From contig JAGZJZ010000039.1 of assembly GCA_018365455.1 (NCBI GenBank), positions 1 to 57,889 on the forward strand: a stretch of DNA of 57,889 nucleotides, given 5' to 3'. The position numbers were made by a program, and so were the translations under genes. Source of the stretch: Clostridiales bacterium. Its GTDB lineage: Bacteria; Bacillota; Clostridia; Lachnospirales; Lachnospiraceae. This document shows positions 35,040 through 44,047 of the stretch, piece after piece. Under the pieces are notes generated by a model. It did no database searches, was not told where the DNA came from, and saw nothing but the letters and a program-made list of their open reading frames with translations. Within the stretch, counting starts at the first letter, position 1. Each line of letters starts with the position of its first letter.

Positions 35040-35130
35040 ACAATTAGTTTTTGTTCGTGACAATTTATGGTATGGGCAAACATTAAATTTAGCGTACAAT
35101 GACAAAAAAGTAAAATTGGAGGAGAGATTT

Positions 35131-35928
35131 GTGGAAAAATTAAATATAGCGATCGCTGACGATAATGAAAGAGTCGTCCAGTTACTGGATAACATTGTTG
35201 GCAGCGATGACGAACTTAACGTTGTGGGGAAGGCGGCGAATGGTGAAGAGCTTGTAGACATTATTAAACAAAAAGAACCGGATGTAGTACTTTTAGATAT
35301 TATTATGCCGAAGGTTGACGGACTTACCGTCATGGACCGGATCAATAAAGATAAGACAGTTAAGAAACATCCGGCATTTATTGTCATTACGGCAATCGGA
35401 CAGGAAAAGATTACGGAAGATGCATTTGAACTTGGGGCGGATTATTATATTTTAAAACCATTCGACAACGATATGGTTATCAACAGAATTAAGCACGTAA
35501 GAAGAAACAGAGAAAGAAACTTTGCCGAGGTACGTAAAGTAAACGCGTACGAAAGCAAGAATGAATATATGGAACGCAACCTGGAAACGGATGTTACAAA
35601 TATTATTCATGAAATTGGCGTTCCGGCACATATCAAAGGTTATCAGTATTTGCGTGATTCCATCATTATGTCGGTAAATGATATGGAAATGCTGAACTCA
35701 ATCACTAAAATTTTATATCCAACAATAGCGAAAAAGCATCAGACGACGCCAAGCCGTGTGGAAAGAGCGATACGTCATGCGATTGAAGTAGCCTGGAGCC
35801 GTGGGAAAATGGACACTATCGACGAACTTTTTGGCTATACGGTAAGTAATGGAAAGGGTAAACCAACGAACTCTGAGTTTATTGCCCTGATTGCGGACAA
35901 GATCAGATTGGAATATAAAAACAGATAA
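35131..35928 (+). CDS. spo0A: Sporulation master regulator Spo0A
   Basis: A 265-residue response regulator. The receiver domain has acidic pair D10-D11, phosphoacceptor D56 in VVLLDIIMPKVDG and a Lys in ILKPFD. The C-terminal Spo0A effector domain has IIHEIGVPAHIKGYQYLRDSI and the recognition helix region TPSRVERAIRHAIEVAWSRG. GTG 35131 has GGAGGAG 6 nt upstream; the TTG at 35116 is within that ribosome site and unlikely. Normal length and expected place after spoIVB. Confidence 0.97.
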   Translation: MEKLNIAIADDNERVVQLLDNIVGSDDELNVVGKAANGEELVDIIKQKEPDVVLLDIIMPKVDGLTVMDRINKDKTVKKHPAFIVITAIGQEKITEDAFELGADYYILKPFDNDMVINRIKHVRRNRERNFAEVRKVNAYESKNEYMERNLETDVTNIIHEIGVPAHIKGYQYLRDSIIMSVNDMEMLNSITKILYPTIAKKHQTTPSRVERAIRHAIEVAWSRGKMDTIDELFGYTVSNGKGKPTNSEFIALIADKIRLEYKNR

Positions 35929-36000
35929 TGCTTTCCATAACGCCTAAAATGAGGTATAATGTATGATTATAAGACAAATCTACATTAGGGAGGGTATGGT

Positions 36001-37440
36001 ATGAAGAAAGTATTATTTGTCGCATCAGAGTGTGTCCCTTTTATTAAAACGGGAGGTCTTGCGGACGTAGTAGGATCACTTCCGAAATGTTTTAACAAAG
36101 AAGAATTTGATGTACGTGTAATTTTGCCCAAATATATGTGCATGAAAGATGAGTACAAGAGCCAGATGAATTATGTAAGTCATTTCTATATGGATTTGGC
36201 ATGGCGTTCTCAATATGTGGGAATACTGGAAATGAAATATGAGGGAATTCAGTTTTATTTTATTGATAATGAATATTACCTGTCAGGACCGAAACCCTAT
36301 GGTAATATTTATGAAGATATTGAGAAGTTTGCATTTTTTTCCAAGGCCGCGCTCTCGGCGCTGCCGGTAATTGGATTCAGGCCGGATATCGTACACTGCC
36401 ATGACTGGCAGACCGGATTAATACCGGTGTATCTGAAGGATCGGTTCCATGAGGGAGAATTCTTCAGCAGCATGAAATCCATTATGACCATACATAATCT
36501 GAAATTCCAGGGAGTCTGGGATGTGAAGACTGTAAAAGATATAACAGGACTGCCTGCATACTATTTTGCGCCCGACAAATTAGAAGCGTTCGGGGATGCA
36601 AATTATTTAAAAGGCGGCATCGTATATGCCGATGCAGTGACTACAGTCAGCGATACTTATGCGGAAGAAATTAAAACACCATTTTATGGCGAGCACTTAG
36701 ACGGCCTTATGAGAGCCAGAGCTAACTGCTTGTCAGGAATTGTCAACGGAATTGATTATGATGAATATAATCCGGAGACAGATCAGTATATAGTTAAGAA
36801 TTATAATGCGAAAAATTTCCGAAAAGAAAAGATAAAGAATAAACGCGCTCTGCAGCAGGAATTAGGCTTGGAACAAAATGATAAGAAGTTCTTGATAGGT
36901 GTTGTATCCAGGCTGACAGATCAAAAAGGGTTTGATTTGATCGCCTATATAATGGATGAAATGTGCCAGCAGCAGGATTGGCAGTTCGTTATACTGGGAA
37001 CTGGTGAAGAGAAATATGAGAATATGTTCCGGCATTTCGCATGGAAATATCAGGGAAAGGTAGCGGCTTGTATCTATTATTCCGAAGCGATGTCTCACAA
37101 GATCTATGCTTCCAGCGATGCATTCCTGATGCCGTCTTTATTCGAACCATGCGGACTCAGCCAGTTAATGAGCCTACGTTACGGTACCGTGCCGATTGTA
37201 AGGGAAACAGGAGGTTTAAAAGATACCGTATGGCCATATAATGAATATGAAAGTACAGGAACCGGATTCAGCTTTGCAAATTATAATGCCCATGAAATGT
37301 TTAATACAATTAAATATGCATATTACGTTTTCAATGAGAAAAAACGTGAATGGAATAAATTAATCGACAGAGGCATGGCAGCAGATTTCTCCTGGGACAC
37401 ATCTGCCCAGAAATATGCAGAGCTTTATAACCGCTTATAA
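36001..37440 (+). CDS. glgA: Glycogen (starch) synthase
   Basis: A 479-residue GT5 enzyme that adds glucose from ADP-glucose to glycogen. It has the N-terminal ADP-glucose motif KTGGLADVVGSLPK (about 15-28), HCHDWQTGLIPVYLK, GVVSRLTDQKGFDL and PSLFEPCGLSQL. No other glycogen genes are adjacent. GGGAGG precedes ATG, and a TATAAT lies at about 35955. Confidence 0.95.
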   Translation: MKKVLFVASECVPFIKTGGLADVVGSLPKCFNKEEFDVRVILPKYMCMKDEYKSQMNYVSHFYMDLAWRSQYVGILEMKYEGIQFYFIDNEYYLSGPKPYGNIYEDIEKFAFFSKAALSALPVIGFRPDIVHCHDWQTGLIPVYLKDRFHEGEFFSSMKSIMTIHNLKFQGVWDVKTVKDITGLPAYYFAPDKLEAFGDANYLKGGIVYADAVTTVSDTYAEEIKTPFYGEHLDGLMRARANCLSGIVNGIDYDEYNPETDQYIVKNYNAKNFRKEKIKNKRALQQELGLEQNDKKFLIGVVSRLTDQKGFDLIAYIMDEMCQQQDWQFVILGTGEEKYENMFRHFAWKYQGKVAACIYYSEAMSHKIYASSDAFLMPSLFEPCGLSQLMSLRYGTVPIVRETGGLKDTVWPYNEYESTGTGFSFANYNAHEMFNTIKYAYYVFNEKKREWNKLIDRGMAADFSWDTSAQKYAELYNRL

Positions 37441-37450
37441 GAATAGTTTT

Positions 37451-37501
37451 CCTCCTTTTTAGACATACTAGTAAGGTAAAATAGATATGTCAAAAAGGAG
37501 G
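37451..37501 (+). promoter_or_regulatory. Inverted repeat that would sequester the coat gene's ribosome site
   Basis: CCTCCTTTTT-A-GACATA (37451-37467) is complementary to TATGTC-AAAAAGGAGG (37486-37501), with one bulged base. The right arm contains the AGGAGG ribosome site of the next gene. It may block its translation, or end glgA transcripts. CATACTA inside the loop could alternatively be a sporulation -10 box. Confidence 0.6.
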
Positions 37502-37509
37502 AATTTTTT

Positions 37510-37695
37510 ATGGCAGAAATATCAGAATTAGATTTACAGAACCTGCGTCATCTCATCGGTGGTTGCGCTACTACTCACTGTAAAATGACTGCATATGCAT
37601 CTCAGGCACAGGACCCTGGTGTAAAACAGTTTTTCCAGAAATCAGCTCAGTCTGCAATGGAAACGAAACAGCAGTTAATGGGATTCTTACAGTAA
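37510..37695 (+). CDS. Small CotF-like spore coat protein
   Basis: A 61-residue, all-helical protein (LDLQNLRHLIGGCATTHCKM; AQDPGVKQFFQKSAQSAMET) resembling half of a CotF/ferritin-like helical hairpin. AGGAGG at 37496-37501 is 8 nt before ATG. It forms a pair with the next gene, 19 nt on. A spore coat role follows from the family; two Cys residues (C19 and C24) are unusual for such a short protein. Regulation is suggested by the hairpin over its ribosome site. Confidence 0.75.
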   Translation: MAEISELDLQNLRHLIGGCATTHCKMTAYASQAQDPGVKQFFQKSAQSAMETKQQLMGFLQ

Positions 37696-37714
37696 TCAAC
37701 AGGAGGAAAATAAC

Positions 37715-37963
37715 ATGGATGAAAAAACAATGGTATCTGACACGCTTGTAGGTATTAACGGTGAATTAACACGTTATGCTGAGATGATTACCCAGTCTGA
37801 AAATCCACAGCTGAAACAGACTTTAAAACAGATCCGTAATCAGTGTGAAATGTCTCAGGAAGAAATCTACCAGATCGCACGGGCAAAAGCATATTACGTG
37901 CCTGCTGCAAAAGCTACAGCAGAAGAAATCTCTCATGTACGTTCTATTTTGACTCAGGGTTAA
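37715..37963 (+). CDS. CotF family spore coat protein
   Basis: An 82-residue CotF-domain protein. The family pattern is clear: SDTLVGINGELTRYAEMITQ, then SENPQLKQTLKQIRNQCEMS and IYQIARAKAYYVPAAKAT, that is, two long helices followed by the Y-x2-A motif. CAGGAGG precedes ATG. It is co-transcribed with the 61-residue protein and ends at a terminator (38004-38051). Confidence 0.85.
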   Translation: MDEKTMVSDTLVGINGELTRYAEMITQSENPQLKQTLKQIRNQCEMSQEEIYQIARAKAYYVPAAKATAEEISHVRSILTQG

Positions 37964-38003
37964 TCTTTGAGACAGCGGCAGATATAAATGCCGGATAGAA
38001 TGG

Positions 38004-38051
38004 AAAGACCCGGAATAGCGGCTGTGGATAGCAGCTGTGTCCGGGTCTTTT
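38004..38051 (+). terminator. Intrinsic terminator after CotF-like genes
   Basis: AAAGACCCGGA (38004-38014) pairs perfectly with TCCGGGTCTTT (38040-38050), and T's follow. Confidence 0.85.
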
Positions 38052-38458
38052 ATTTGAGGAAACTTATTTTCACGTAGATATCTGTTACTTATGCTAAAAA
38101 GATTTAGAAGTATTGGGGAATTGAGAGCTTGTAATTAAAATAATATTGTCTCTCTTATATTCTAAAGTTGATTTTGTGAAAATTACATGTTATACTGTAA
38201 AAACAGACAGTAACTTCTATTTTGCAATATAAGAGGCTATCTTTATAAATCATCATCAAGTATCATCTCAAGATATTTATTTTGCAGTTACAACAAGGGC
38301 AAATGATCTTGCTTCAGTCGAAGCGATAATACCAATTATCTATAGAAACATTAATAACACAATCAAATGAACATTATGAACAATAGTTATTGTCTGCATG
38401 CATTAATCTGGTTATAATACAGATAGTTTCTTATATGGTCATCAGAACAGGAGGCCGT
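38052..38458 (+). other. A+T-rich intergenic region with two promoters
   Basis: No gene is seen in these 407 nt. TTGATT-17 bp-TATACT is at 38168-38196, directly followed by the hairpin TACTGT/ACAGTA (38193-38212). TTGTCT-17 bp-TATAAT at 38390-38418 is the likely promoter of the Rpn-type nuclease gene. The stretch between the two promoters could be a leader or a small RNA, but nothing further supports one. Confidence 0.55.
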
Positions 38459-39436
38459 ATGGAGGAAACGATATTAAAACAAAAGAAATGGAATCCGGAT
38501 AATCAAAAGATTGAAGATCTGGCAATGAAAATGGCAGCACAGTTTTTTGCAAAGGAGATGGTTCCGTATTTTCACATTAAGGGTAATATTATGCAATCAG
38601 CACCCACGGAACATGTATATTTAACAGTGAAGCAGATGTTTGAAGATTTCAATTATGTGATGGACGACGGTTCCTGGTCTCATTTTGAGTTTCAGAGTAC
38701 CTATCATGGAACGGTAGATATGAAACGGTTTCGGGAATATGAAGCGGTCACCGGAAGGACATTTGATGTTCCGGTCATTACATATGTGGTTTTTACTGGA
38801 AATATAAAGAATCCGATGACAAGTATAAGCGAGGGGATTAATACTTATCGTATCATTCCAATTGTCTTAAAGAATCAAAATGCTGATACTGTAATTCAGG
38901 ATATACAGGAGAAAATGAGTGGTGATAAAAACCTCAGCCGTGCAGACTTGCTTCCTGTTTTATTTTTGCCATTTATGGACGGAACTGTGTCTCAGAAGGA
39001 ACGGATTAAATTCGGGATTAAGATACTGAAAGATGAAATGAAAAATTGCGTGAATTTAGATGATGTACAGAGGATTCAGGCTGTACTATATGCATTTGCA
39101 AGTAAATTTCTCGGTAGTATGGATTTAGAAGAGATAAAGGGGGATATTCGTATGACTGTATTGGGTGAGATGTTAGTAAATGATGGAATTGAAGAAGGAA
39201 AAATACAGGGAAAAACAGAAGATATACTAAGTTTTTTAAGGGAAATTGGAGAAATTCCAACAGACCTGCAACATAAAATCAAAGAAGAAAAAGATCTGAA
39301 CCTGTTATCGCAGTGGCTAAAAGCAGCCGCAAAAGCCAATAGTATACAGGACTTTACCGATTATGCAGCGATCAGGCAGAGTAATGAGAATGAAAGGTCT
39401 TTTATACAATCATTTCTTAAGGAGGCTAATAGATGA
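38459..39436 (+). CDS. Rpn-like PD-(D/E)XK nuclease family protein
   Basis: A 325-residue protein resembling Rpn recombination-promoting nuclease / PD-(D/E)XK putative transposase proteins. The nuclease core (about 1-150) has the D-x(n)-ExQ pattern in MDDGSWSHFEFQS (about 68-80). The C-terminal region has IEEGKIQGKTEDILSFLREI, a Gly/Glu/Lys helix common in that family. ATG 38459 has AGGAGG upstream; a TTG at 38390 is within a promoter -35. No terminal inverted repeats were found, so mobility is not shown. It overlaps the next gene by 4 nt. Confidence 0.7.
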   Translation: MEETILKQKKWNPDNQKIEDLAMKMAAQFFAKEMVPYFHIKGNIMQSAPTEHVYLTVKQMFEDFNYVMDDGSWSHFEFQSTYHGTVDMKRFREYEAVTGRTFDVPVITYVVFTGNIKNPMTSISEGINTYRIIPIVLKNQNADTVIQDIQEKMSGDKNLSRADLLPVLFLPFMDGTVSQKERIKFGIKILKDEMKNCVNLDDVQRIQAVLYAFASKFLGSMDLEEIKGDIRMTVLGEMLVNDGIEEGKIQGKTEDILSFLREIGEIPTDLQHKIKEEKDLNLLSQWLKAAAKANSIQDFTDYAAIRQSNENERSFIQSFLKEANR

Positions 39437-40230
39437 GTTTAAAAGATTTATGTAAAAATATAGGATTACCGGAAGCTGTAATCCAAACCGTAATCTGTCT
39501 GGAACAGAGTATCGCTCCGGATCAGTTAGAGGAACTGGACCTGCTCTTTGTTTCCGAAAAATGGGAGGAAGGGCTGCTGAGACTGCGTGCCAGGCTGGGT
39601 GAAGATAAGCACGGGTTTAAAATCCTCACGGTTGTACTTTATGCTGCTTTGCGGACAAAGATGGATTATGAGAAAATGGGAATTGAAGATGCTGTGTTTT
39701 GGGATACGATGAAATGCATTACCAGATTTGTTAATGAATACAAGGAAAGCTTTGGAGTCTATGGATTTGACCGCGCTTTTTGGGTACCCAGACAGTTATC
39801 CTGCCTGCTGTTCCGGCTGGGATCTCTTGAATTTGAACTACTGGTGCTTGATGGGGCAGAGGTATTGGATATCCACATACCTTCAGATGCAGACATCTCC
39901 AGAGAAAGATGTGAGAAATCCTATGAAATGGCAAAGCAATTTTTTTCAAATTACTTCCCGGAATTCCGGTATAAAAAAATCTGCTGCCGTTCCTGGCTCC
40001 TTGCACCCGGTCTGAAAGATGTCCTGTCGGAGAATTCCAGGATTATTCAGTTTCAGAATCAGTTTCAAATTACAAAGGTACATCCCGAAAACCAGGAATT
40101 TTTGGTCTGGATTTATAAAAGCAAAAATATTCCCTATGAAAATCTGCCGGAACATACAACTCTGCAAAAAAATGTAAAGCGGTATCTCCTGGAAGGAAAA
40201 TATATCGGAAGCGCAGAAGGGCATTTATAA
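39433..40230 (+). CDS. Acyltransferase domain protein (NAT_N / GNAT_C type)
   Basis: A 265-residue protein matching the GNAT_C pattern: WVPRQLSCLLFRLGSLEFEL (about 115-134), LDIHIPSDADIS (about 144-155), then FFSNYFPE and RSWLLAPGLKDVLSENSRII with FQNQFQI. The N-terminal about 100 residues look like the associated NAT_N region. It should use acyl-CoA, acceptor unknown. ATGA overlap couples it to the upstream nuclease-like gene. It converges tail-to-tail with an ABC exporter gene, overlapping it by 6 nt. Confidence 0.8.
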   Translation: MSLKDLCKNIGLPEAVIQTVICLEQSIAPDQLEELDLLFVSEKWEEGLLRLRARLGEDKHGFKILTVVLYAALRTKMDYEKMGIEDAVFWDTMKCITRFVNEYKESFGVYGFDRAFWVPRQLSCLLFRLGSLEFELLVLDGAEVLDIHIPSDADISRERCEKSYEMAKQFFSNYFPEFRYKKICCRSWLLAPGLKDVLSENSRIIQFQNQFQITKVHPENQEFLVWIYKSKNIPYENLPEHTTLQKNVKRYLLEGKYIGSAEGHL

Positions 40231-42036
40231 TCCCATCTGCGTCTGGTACATTTCATAATAAAGGCCTTTTCTGGCAATCAGTTCTGTATGGTTTCCCATC
40301 TCAGCAATTTCTCCATCTTTTAATAAAAGTATGACATCGGAATCCCGGATTGTGGACAGGCGGTGGGCGATTATAAAAGAAGTGCGGTTTTGCGTCAGCT
40401 GCAGCACTGCTTCTCTGATTTTCTGCTCTGTTCGGGTGTCTACAGAGCTGGTTGCTTCGTCCAGAACCAGAATGGGAGCATCTGCCAGGATTGCTCTGGC
40501 TATGGTAATGAGCTGGCGTTCTCCCTGGCTGAAACTTCCGCCATCTTCTCCCACCAGGGTATCATATCCCTTGGGCAGACGTGTGATAAAGCTGTGGGCA
40601 CCGGCAGCTATGGAGGCGGCAACCACTTCTTCATCCGTGGCGTTTTCCCGCCCATAGCGGATATTTTCCCGGATGCTTAAGTAAAACAGAGCGGTATCCT
40701 GTAATACAATGCCGAAACTGTTTCTGAGACTAGATTTTTTGTATTCCCTCAGATCTATTCCATCTAAAAGGATGCGGCCGCCTGTTACATCATAAAACCG
40801 TGCCAGTAGGCTGATGATGGTAGTCTTTCCAGCGCCGGTGGGACCCACAATGGCTATGCGGGTCCCGGAAGGGACGGTAAAACTTAAATCTTTTAAGATA
40901 GGATTTTCCGGGTGATATCCAAACCAGACATGGTCAAATACCACTTTCCCCTTTGGGTTCTCTGCGGACAGGGCATCCGGTTTATCTGCCGGTTCAGGCA
41001 CTTCATCAAAGATATCAAATATACGTTCAGCACCGGCTACAGCAGTCTGGAATACATTGAAGATGTTGGATACTTCAATGAGTGGTCTGGTAAACTGCCT
41101 GGAATACAGCAGAAAACTGGATATGACACCTACGGTTATGAGTCCCTGTGATGCCATGATACCACTGACAACGGTGATACAGATAAATCCCAGGTTATTA
41201 ATAACGTTCATAATAGGCATCAGATAACCGGACCAGATCAGTGCCTTTGTTCCAATCCGGCACAGGGATTCATTGTAAGTTTCAAATTCTTCCGTGACCT
41301 GGGCTTCCCTGCCGAAAGCTCTTACCAGAGAAAGGCCGGATATGCTTTCCTCAATATGGCCGTTTAGTGAACCAAGTACATTTTGCTGTGCCCGGTATAA
41401 CTTCCGTGTGTGTTTGGTAATGGTTTTGGTAAGTAAAAATACAAATGGAACGGTAATCAGTGCAGTTAAGGTAAGCCAGATATTTAACCAAAGCATAATG
41501 CACAGTATGCCTGTTAAAGTAAATGCAAGCATCATAAGCTGGGTCAAAGAATCGGATATGGTGGTGCTGATATTATCAATGTCGTTTGTCAGCCTGCTCA
41601 TTAAATCTCCGTGCTGGCTTTTATCAAAATAAGAAAGTGGCAGGTCTTTCATTTTGAAAAACAGGGATTTACGAATGAAGCAGATCATGTTCTGGGATAC
41701 GGAAGCCATCAGAAAGGACTGTAAAAAACGGATTGCCCAATCAGCGAGATACACCAGTAATAATCCCGTTAACAAAAATGGCACCGGATTCAAAGCGTCA
41801 ATATGATCAATAATGCGTCCAATCAAAAACGGAGTCAGCATTGCGGAAAGAGAGGCAAAGCCGGACAGCAAGAAGACGGCTGATAAACCCTGGCGGTGTC
41901 CCCTTGTGAGCTTCCAAAGCCGCAGTAATGTGCCTCTTAGGTTCCTGGGTTTTACTACGGGCAGTCCTCTCTGGTGCCTCATAGATGTTTTGGCAGGCGG
42001 AATTCCATTTGGTTTAAGCTCTGGCAATTTCTTCAT
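40225..42036 (-). CDS. ABC exporter subunit with FSQGE signature (permease-ATPase)
   Basis: A 603-residue half-transporter. Six membrane segments (about 55-335) are followed by an ATPase domain with GPTGAGKTTIISLL (Walker A), SFSQGERQLITIARAIL (signature, differing from LSGGQ) and LVLDEATSSVD (Walker B with the catalytic Glu). The N-terminal about 45 residues are an extra basic, Pro-rich extension. It overlaps the partner gene by 23 nt. The two form a heterodimeric exporter of the multidrug/lipid type with one degenerate site. Substrate unknown. Confidence 0.92.
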   Translation of the reverse strand: MKKLPELKPNGIPPAKTSMRHQRGLPVVKPRNLRGTLLRLWKLTRGHRQGLSAVFLLSGFASLSAMLTPFLIGRIIDHIDALNPVPFLLTGLLLVYLADWAIRFLQSFLMASVSQNMICFIRKSLFFKMKDLPLSYFDKSQHGDLMSRLTNDIDNISTTISDSLTQLMMLAFTLTGILCIMLWLNIWLTLTALITVPFVFLLTKTITKHTRKLYRAQQNVLGSLNGHIEESISGLSLVRAFGREAQVTEEFETYNESLCRIGTKALIWSGYLMPIMNVINNLGFICITVVSGIMASQGLITVGVISSFLLYSRQFTRPLIEVSNIFNVFQTAVAGAERIFDIFDEVPEPADKPDALSAENPKGKVVFDHVWFGYHPENPILKDLSFTVPSGTRIAIVGPTGAGKTTIISLLARFYDVTGGRILLDGIDLREYKKSSLRNSFGIVLQDTALFYLSIRENIRYGRENATDEEVVAASIAAGAHSFITRLPKGYDTLVGEDGGSFSQGERQLITIARAILADAPILVLDEATSSVDTRTEQKIREAVLQLTQNRTSFIIAHRLSTIRDSDVILLLKDGEIAEMGNHTELIARKGLYYEMYQTQMGL

Positions 42037-43735
42037 CTCCTATCTGTGAACGGTATATTTCCTGGTAAACGCTGCATTCTCTTAACAGTTCCTCGTGTTT
42101 TCCCTGCCCGCAAAGCACACCATTTTCCAGGCATAGAATCAGATCAGAACCCATGACAGAAGAGATTCGCTGGCTGATCAGAAAAACGGTAGTTCCCTGT
42201 GAATGGGAGCGGATATTACTCACTACACTGGCTTCCGTTGAAGCGTCTAAAGCGCTTGTGCAATCGTCCAGAATCAGGATTTCAGGCTGTCGGACCAGAG
42301 CTCTTGCAATGGACAGCCTTTGTTTCTGACCTCCAGAGAGATTGACTCCGCCCTGGCCAAGCATGGTATCATACCCATCAGAAAGGGTTTCGATAAAACT
42401 GTGGGCACAGGCAGCCCTGGCTGCCTCACAGATCGTATCGTACCCAGCGTCCAGATCTCCCCAGCGAAGATTATCAATGATGCTGCCGGAAAATAAAAAT
42501 GATTTCTGGGGTACTATGCCAATGTGTCTGCGCAGGCGTCCGGTATCCAGTGTGCGGTTGTCTGCACCGCCTACCAAAACTGTGCCTTCATTTACATCAT
42601 AAAACCTTGGTATCAGATGAATCAGTGTTGACTTTCCGGAACCGGTGGAACCAATAATTCCGATGGTGTTACCGGCCATGGCATGAAAACTGATATTCTG
42701 CAGTGCCAGGCGCTTTGAGCCGGGATAGGAAAAGGATACGTTCTGAAAGAGCACATCTCTGGATAAAGAACCTATCGCCGGTGATTCCGGTTCGGTCATT
42801 GACGGAACTTCATCTAATACCTGCTGGACACGATTAGCGGAGGCGGTTGCTCTTACCATGCTGTTTAAAATATTGGAGACCATGCTTAGGGAAAAAAGTA
42901 CCTGTGTCATATAATTTACAGATGCCATCAGTTTCCCCACATCTGTCTGTTCTCCTTTGCCGCCAAGCCAGAGCAATACCACGATTCCGATGTTGACAGT
43001 AAGATTGATCAGAGGACCAAAGACGGAAGTTATGCGCATCGCTGATGTCCCGGAGGATGCCAGTTCATCGGCTGCCCGGGCAAATTTATCCGTTTCAAAA
43101 CGTTCTTGGCCAAATGCTTTTACAACCCGGATGGAAGATAAAAACTCCCGGCTGACATTATTCAGACGATCCAGCTTTTTCTGCAGGCGGGCAAATCTTC
43201 GATATCCCAGCATCATATTTCCCAAAATCCAGAAGGAACAGAGTATGAGAATCAGAACAATCATTGGAATCTGCTTCGGAGTCCTGGTGACAATCAGAAA
43301 TATGGCACCAATGCAGGTTATGGGGGCCTTTACCAGAATCCGCATGCTTCCGTTAATAAAGTTTTGTATCTGCGTTACATCATTGGTCAGGCGTGTGATC
43401 AGGGATGCAGGATGGAGCTTGTCAATATTCGCAAAAGAGAAGGTCTGGATTTTTTGAAACAGGATAGAACGAAGTTCTTTTCCGATCTGCTGGGAGGTGC
43501 GGCTTGCCAGGATATTGCGCATAACTGCACCCAGTGCACCCAGGAGAGCAACAAAAAGCATAATCAGTCCGTAATGGATCACCACGGAGGTGTCCTGGTA
43601 TTTTACGCCTTCATCTACAATGCGGGACATAAAAGCCGGCTGAAGCAGATCGCAGAGCGCTTCTATGGTTAAGAAAAAGATGGCACAGCAGAAAAGAAGC
43701 AGATGTTTTTTGATCATTGAGAAAATCAGCTTCAT
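42014..43735 (-). CDS. ABC exporter subunit with degenerate Walker B (D for E)
   Basis: A 573-residue half-transporter: six membrane segments (about 12-300) and an ATPase domain with GSTGSGKSTLIHLI, canonical NLSGGQKQRLSIARALV and LILDDCTSALD, where the catalytic Glu after the Walker B Asp is Asp. With the partner's altered signature, this gives the classic one-good, one-degenerate ATP site of heterodimeric exporters. On the - strand GGAGGAATAAA precedes ATG 43735; an upstream start at 43816 would add 27 residues without a ribosome site. Confidence 0.92.
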   Translation of the reverse strand: MKLIFSMIKKHLLLFCCAIFFLTIEALCDLLQPAFMSRIVDEGVKYQDTSVVIHYGLIMLFVALLGALGAVMRNILASRTSQQIGKELRSILFQKIQTFSFANIDKLHPASLITRLTNDVTQIQNFINGSMRILVKAPITCIGAIFLIVTRTPKQIPMIVLILILCSFWILGNMMLGYRRFARLQKKLDRLNNVSREFLSSIRVVKAFGQERFETDKFARAADELASSGTSAMRITSVFGPLINLTVNIGIVVLLWLGGKGEQTDVGKLMASVNYMTQVLFSLSMVSNILNSMVRATASANRVQQVLDEVPSMTEPESPAIGSLSRDVLFQNVSFSYPGSKRLALQNISFHAMAGNTIGIIGSTGSGKSTLIHLIPRFYDVNEGTVLVGGADNRTLDTGRLRRHIGIVPQKSFLFSGSIIDNLRWGDLDAGYDTICEAARAACAHSFIETLSDGYDTMLGQGGVNLSGGQKQRLSIARALVRQPEILILDDCTSALDASTEASVVSNIRSHSQGTTVFLISQRISSVMGSDLILCLENGVLCGQGKHEELLRECSVYQEIYRSQIGDEEIARA

Positions 43736-44047
43736 AATTTTATTCCTCCTCGCAGTTGATAGTTTAAATGGTCTTTTGCGAAGTGTCACGAACGGCTGTG
43801 AGAAAGCCAGTATCAAACACTTTCAAACGCGCGCTTGTCATTTGCCAGATCATTATATCATAAATAAAAAAGTGTGAGGCAAAAATCCTGTCTGCTTATG
43901 GAACTCTTCTCTGAGATATCTTAAATTTTACTTAATAAACAAACCGGTCTTTCAAAAATCTTGTCATGATAAAGAAAGTATGACATAATATACCTATTCT
44001 ATATGGTATGCAAAAAGGCAGGAAAACATTTAAGGGAGTGACCGGAA
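43736..44047. other. Divergent intergenic region with R1 copy and promoter
   Basis: These 312 nt separate divergent genes. They hold a degraded R1 copy (43781-43834), a - strand TATAAT (43857-43852) with a poor -35 that may drive the ABC exporter, and TTGTCA-17 bp-CATAAT at 43961-43989 for the repeat protein. No ORF is evident. Confidence 0.6.
43781..43834 (+). repeat. R1 dispersed repeat, degraded copy D
   Basis: Aligns with R1 by eye: GTGTCACGAACGGCTGTGAG, AAAGC, ATCAAACAC, then an R1-like end. Several mismatches. Confidence 0.5.

Noticed and set aside
38459..40230. An insertion sequence carrying the Rpn-like gene
   Set aside because: No terminal inverted repeats or target-site duplications were seen at either side.
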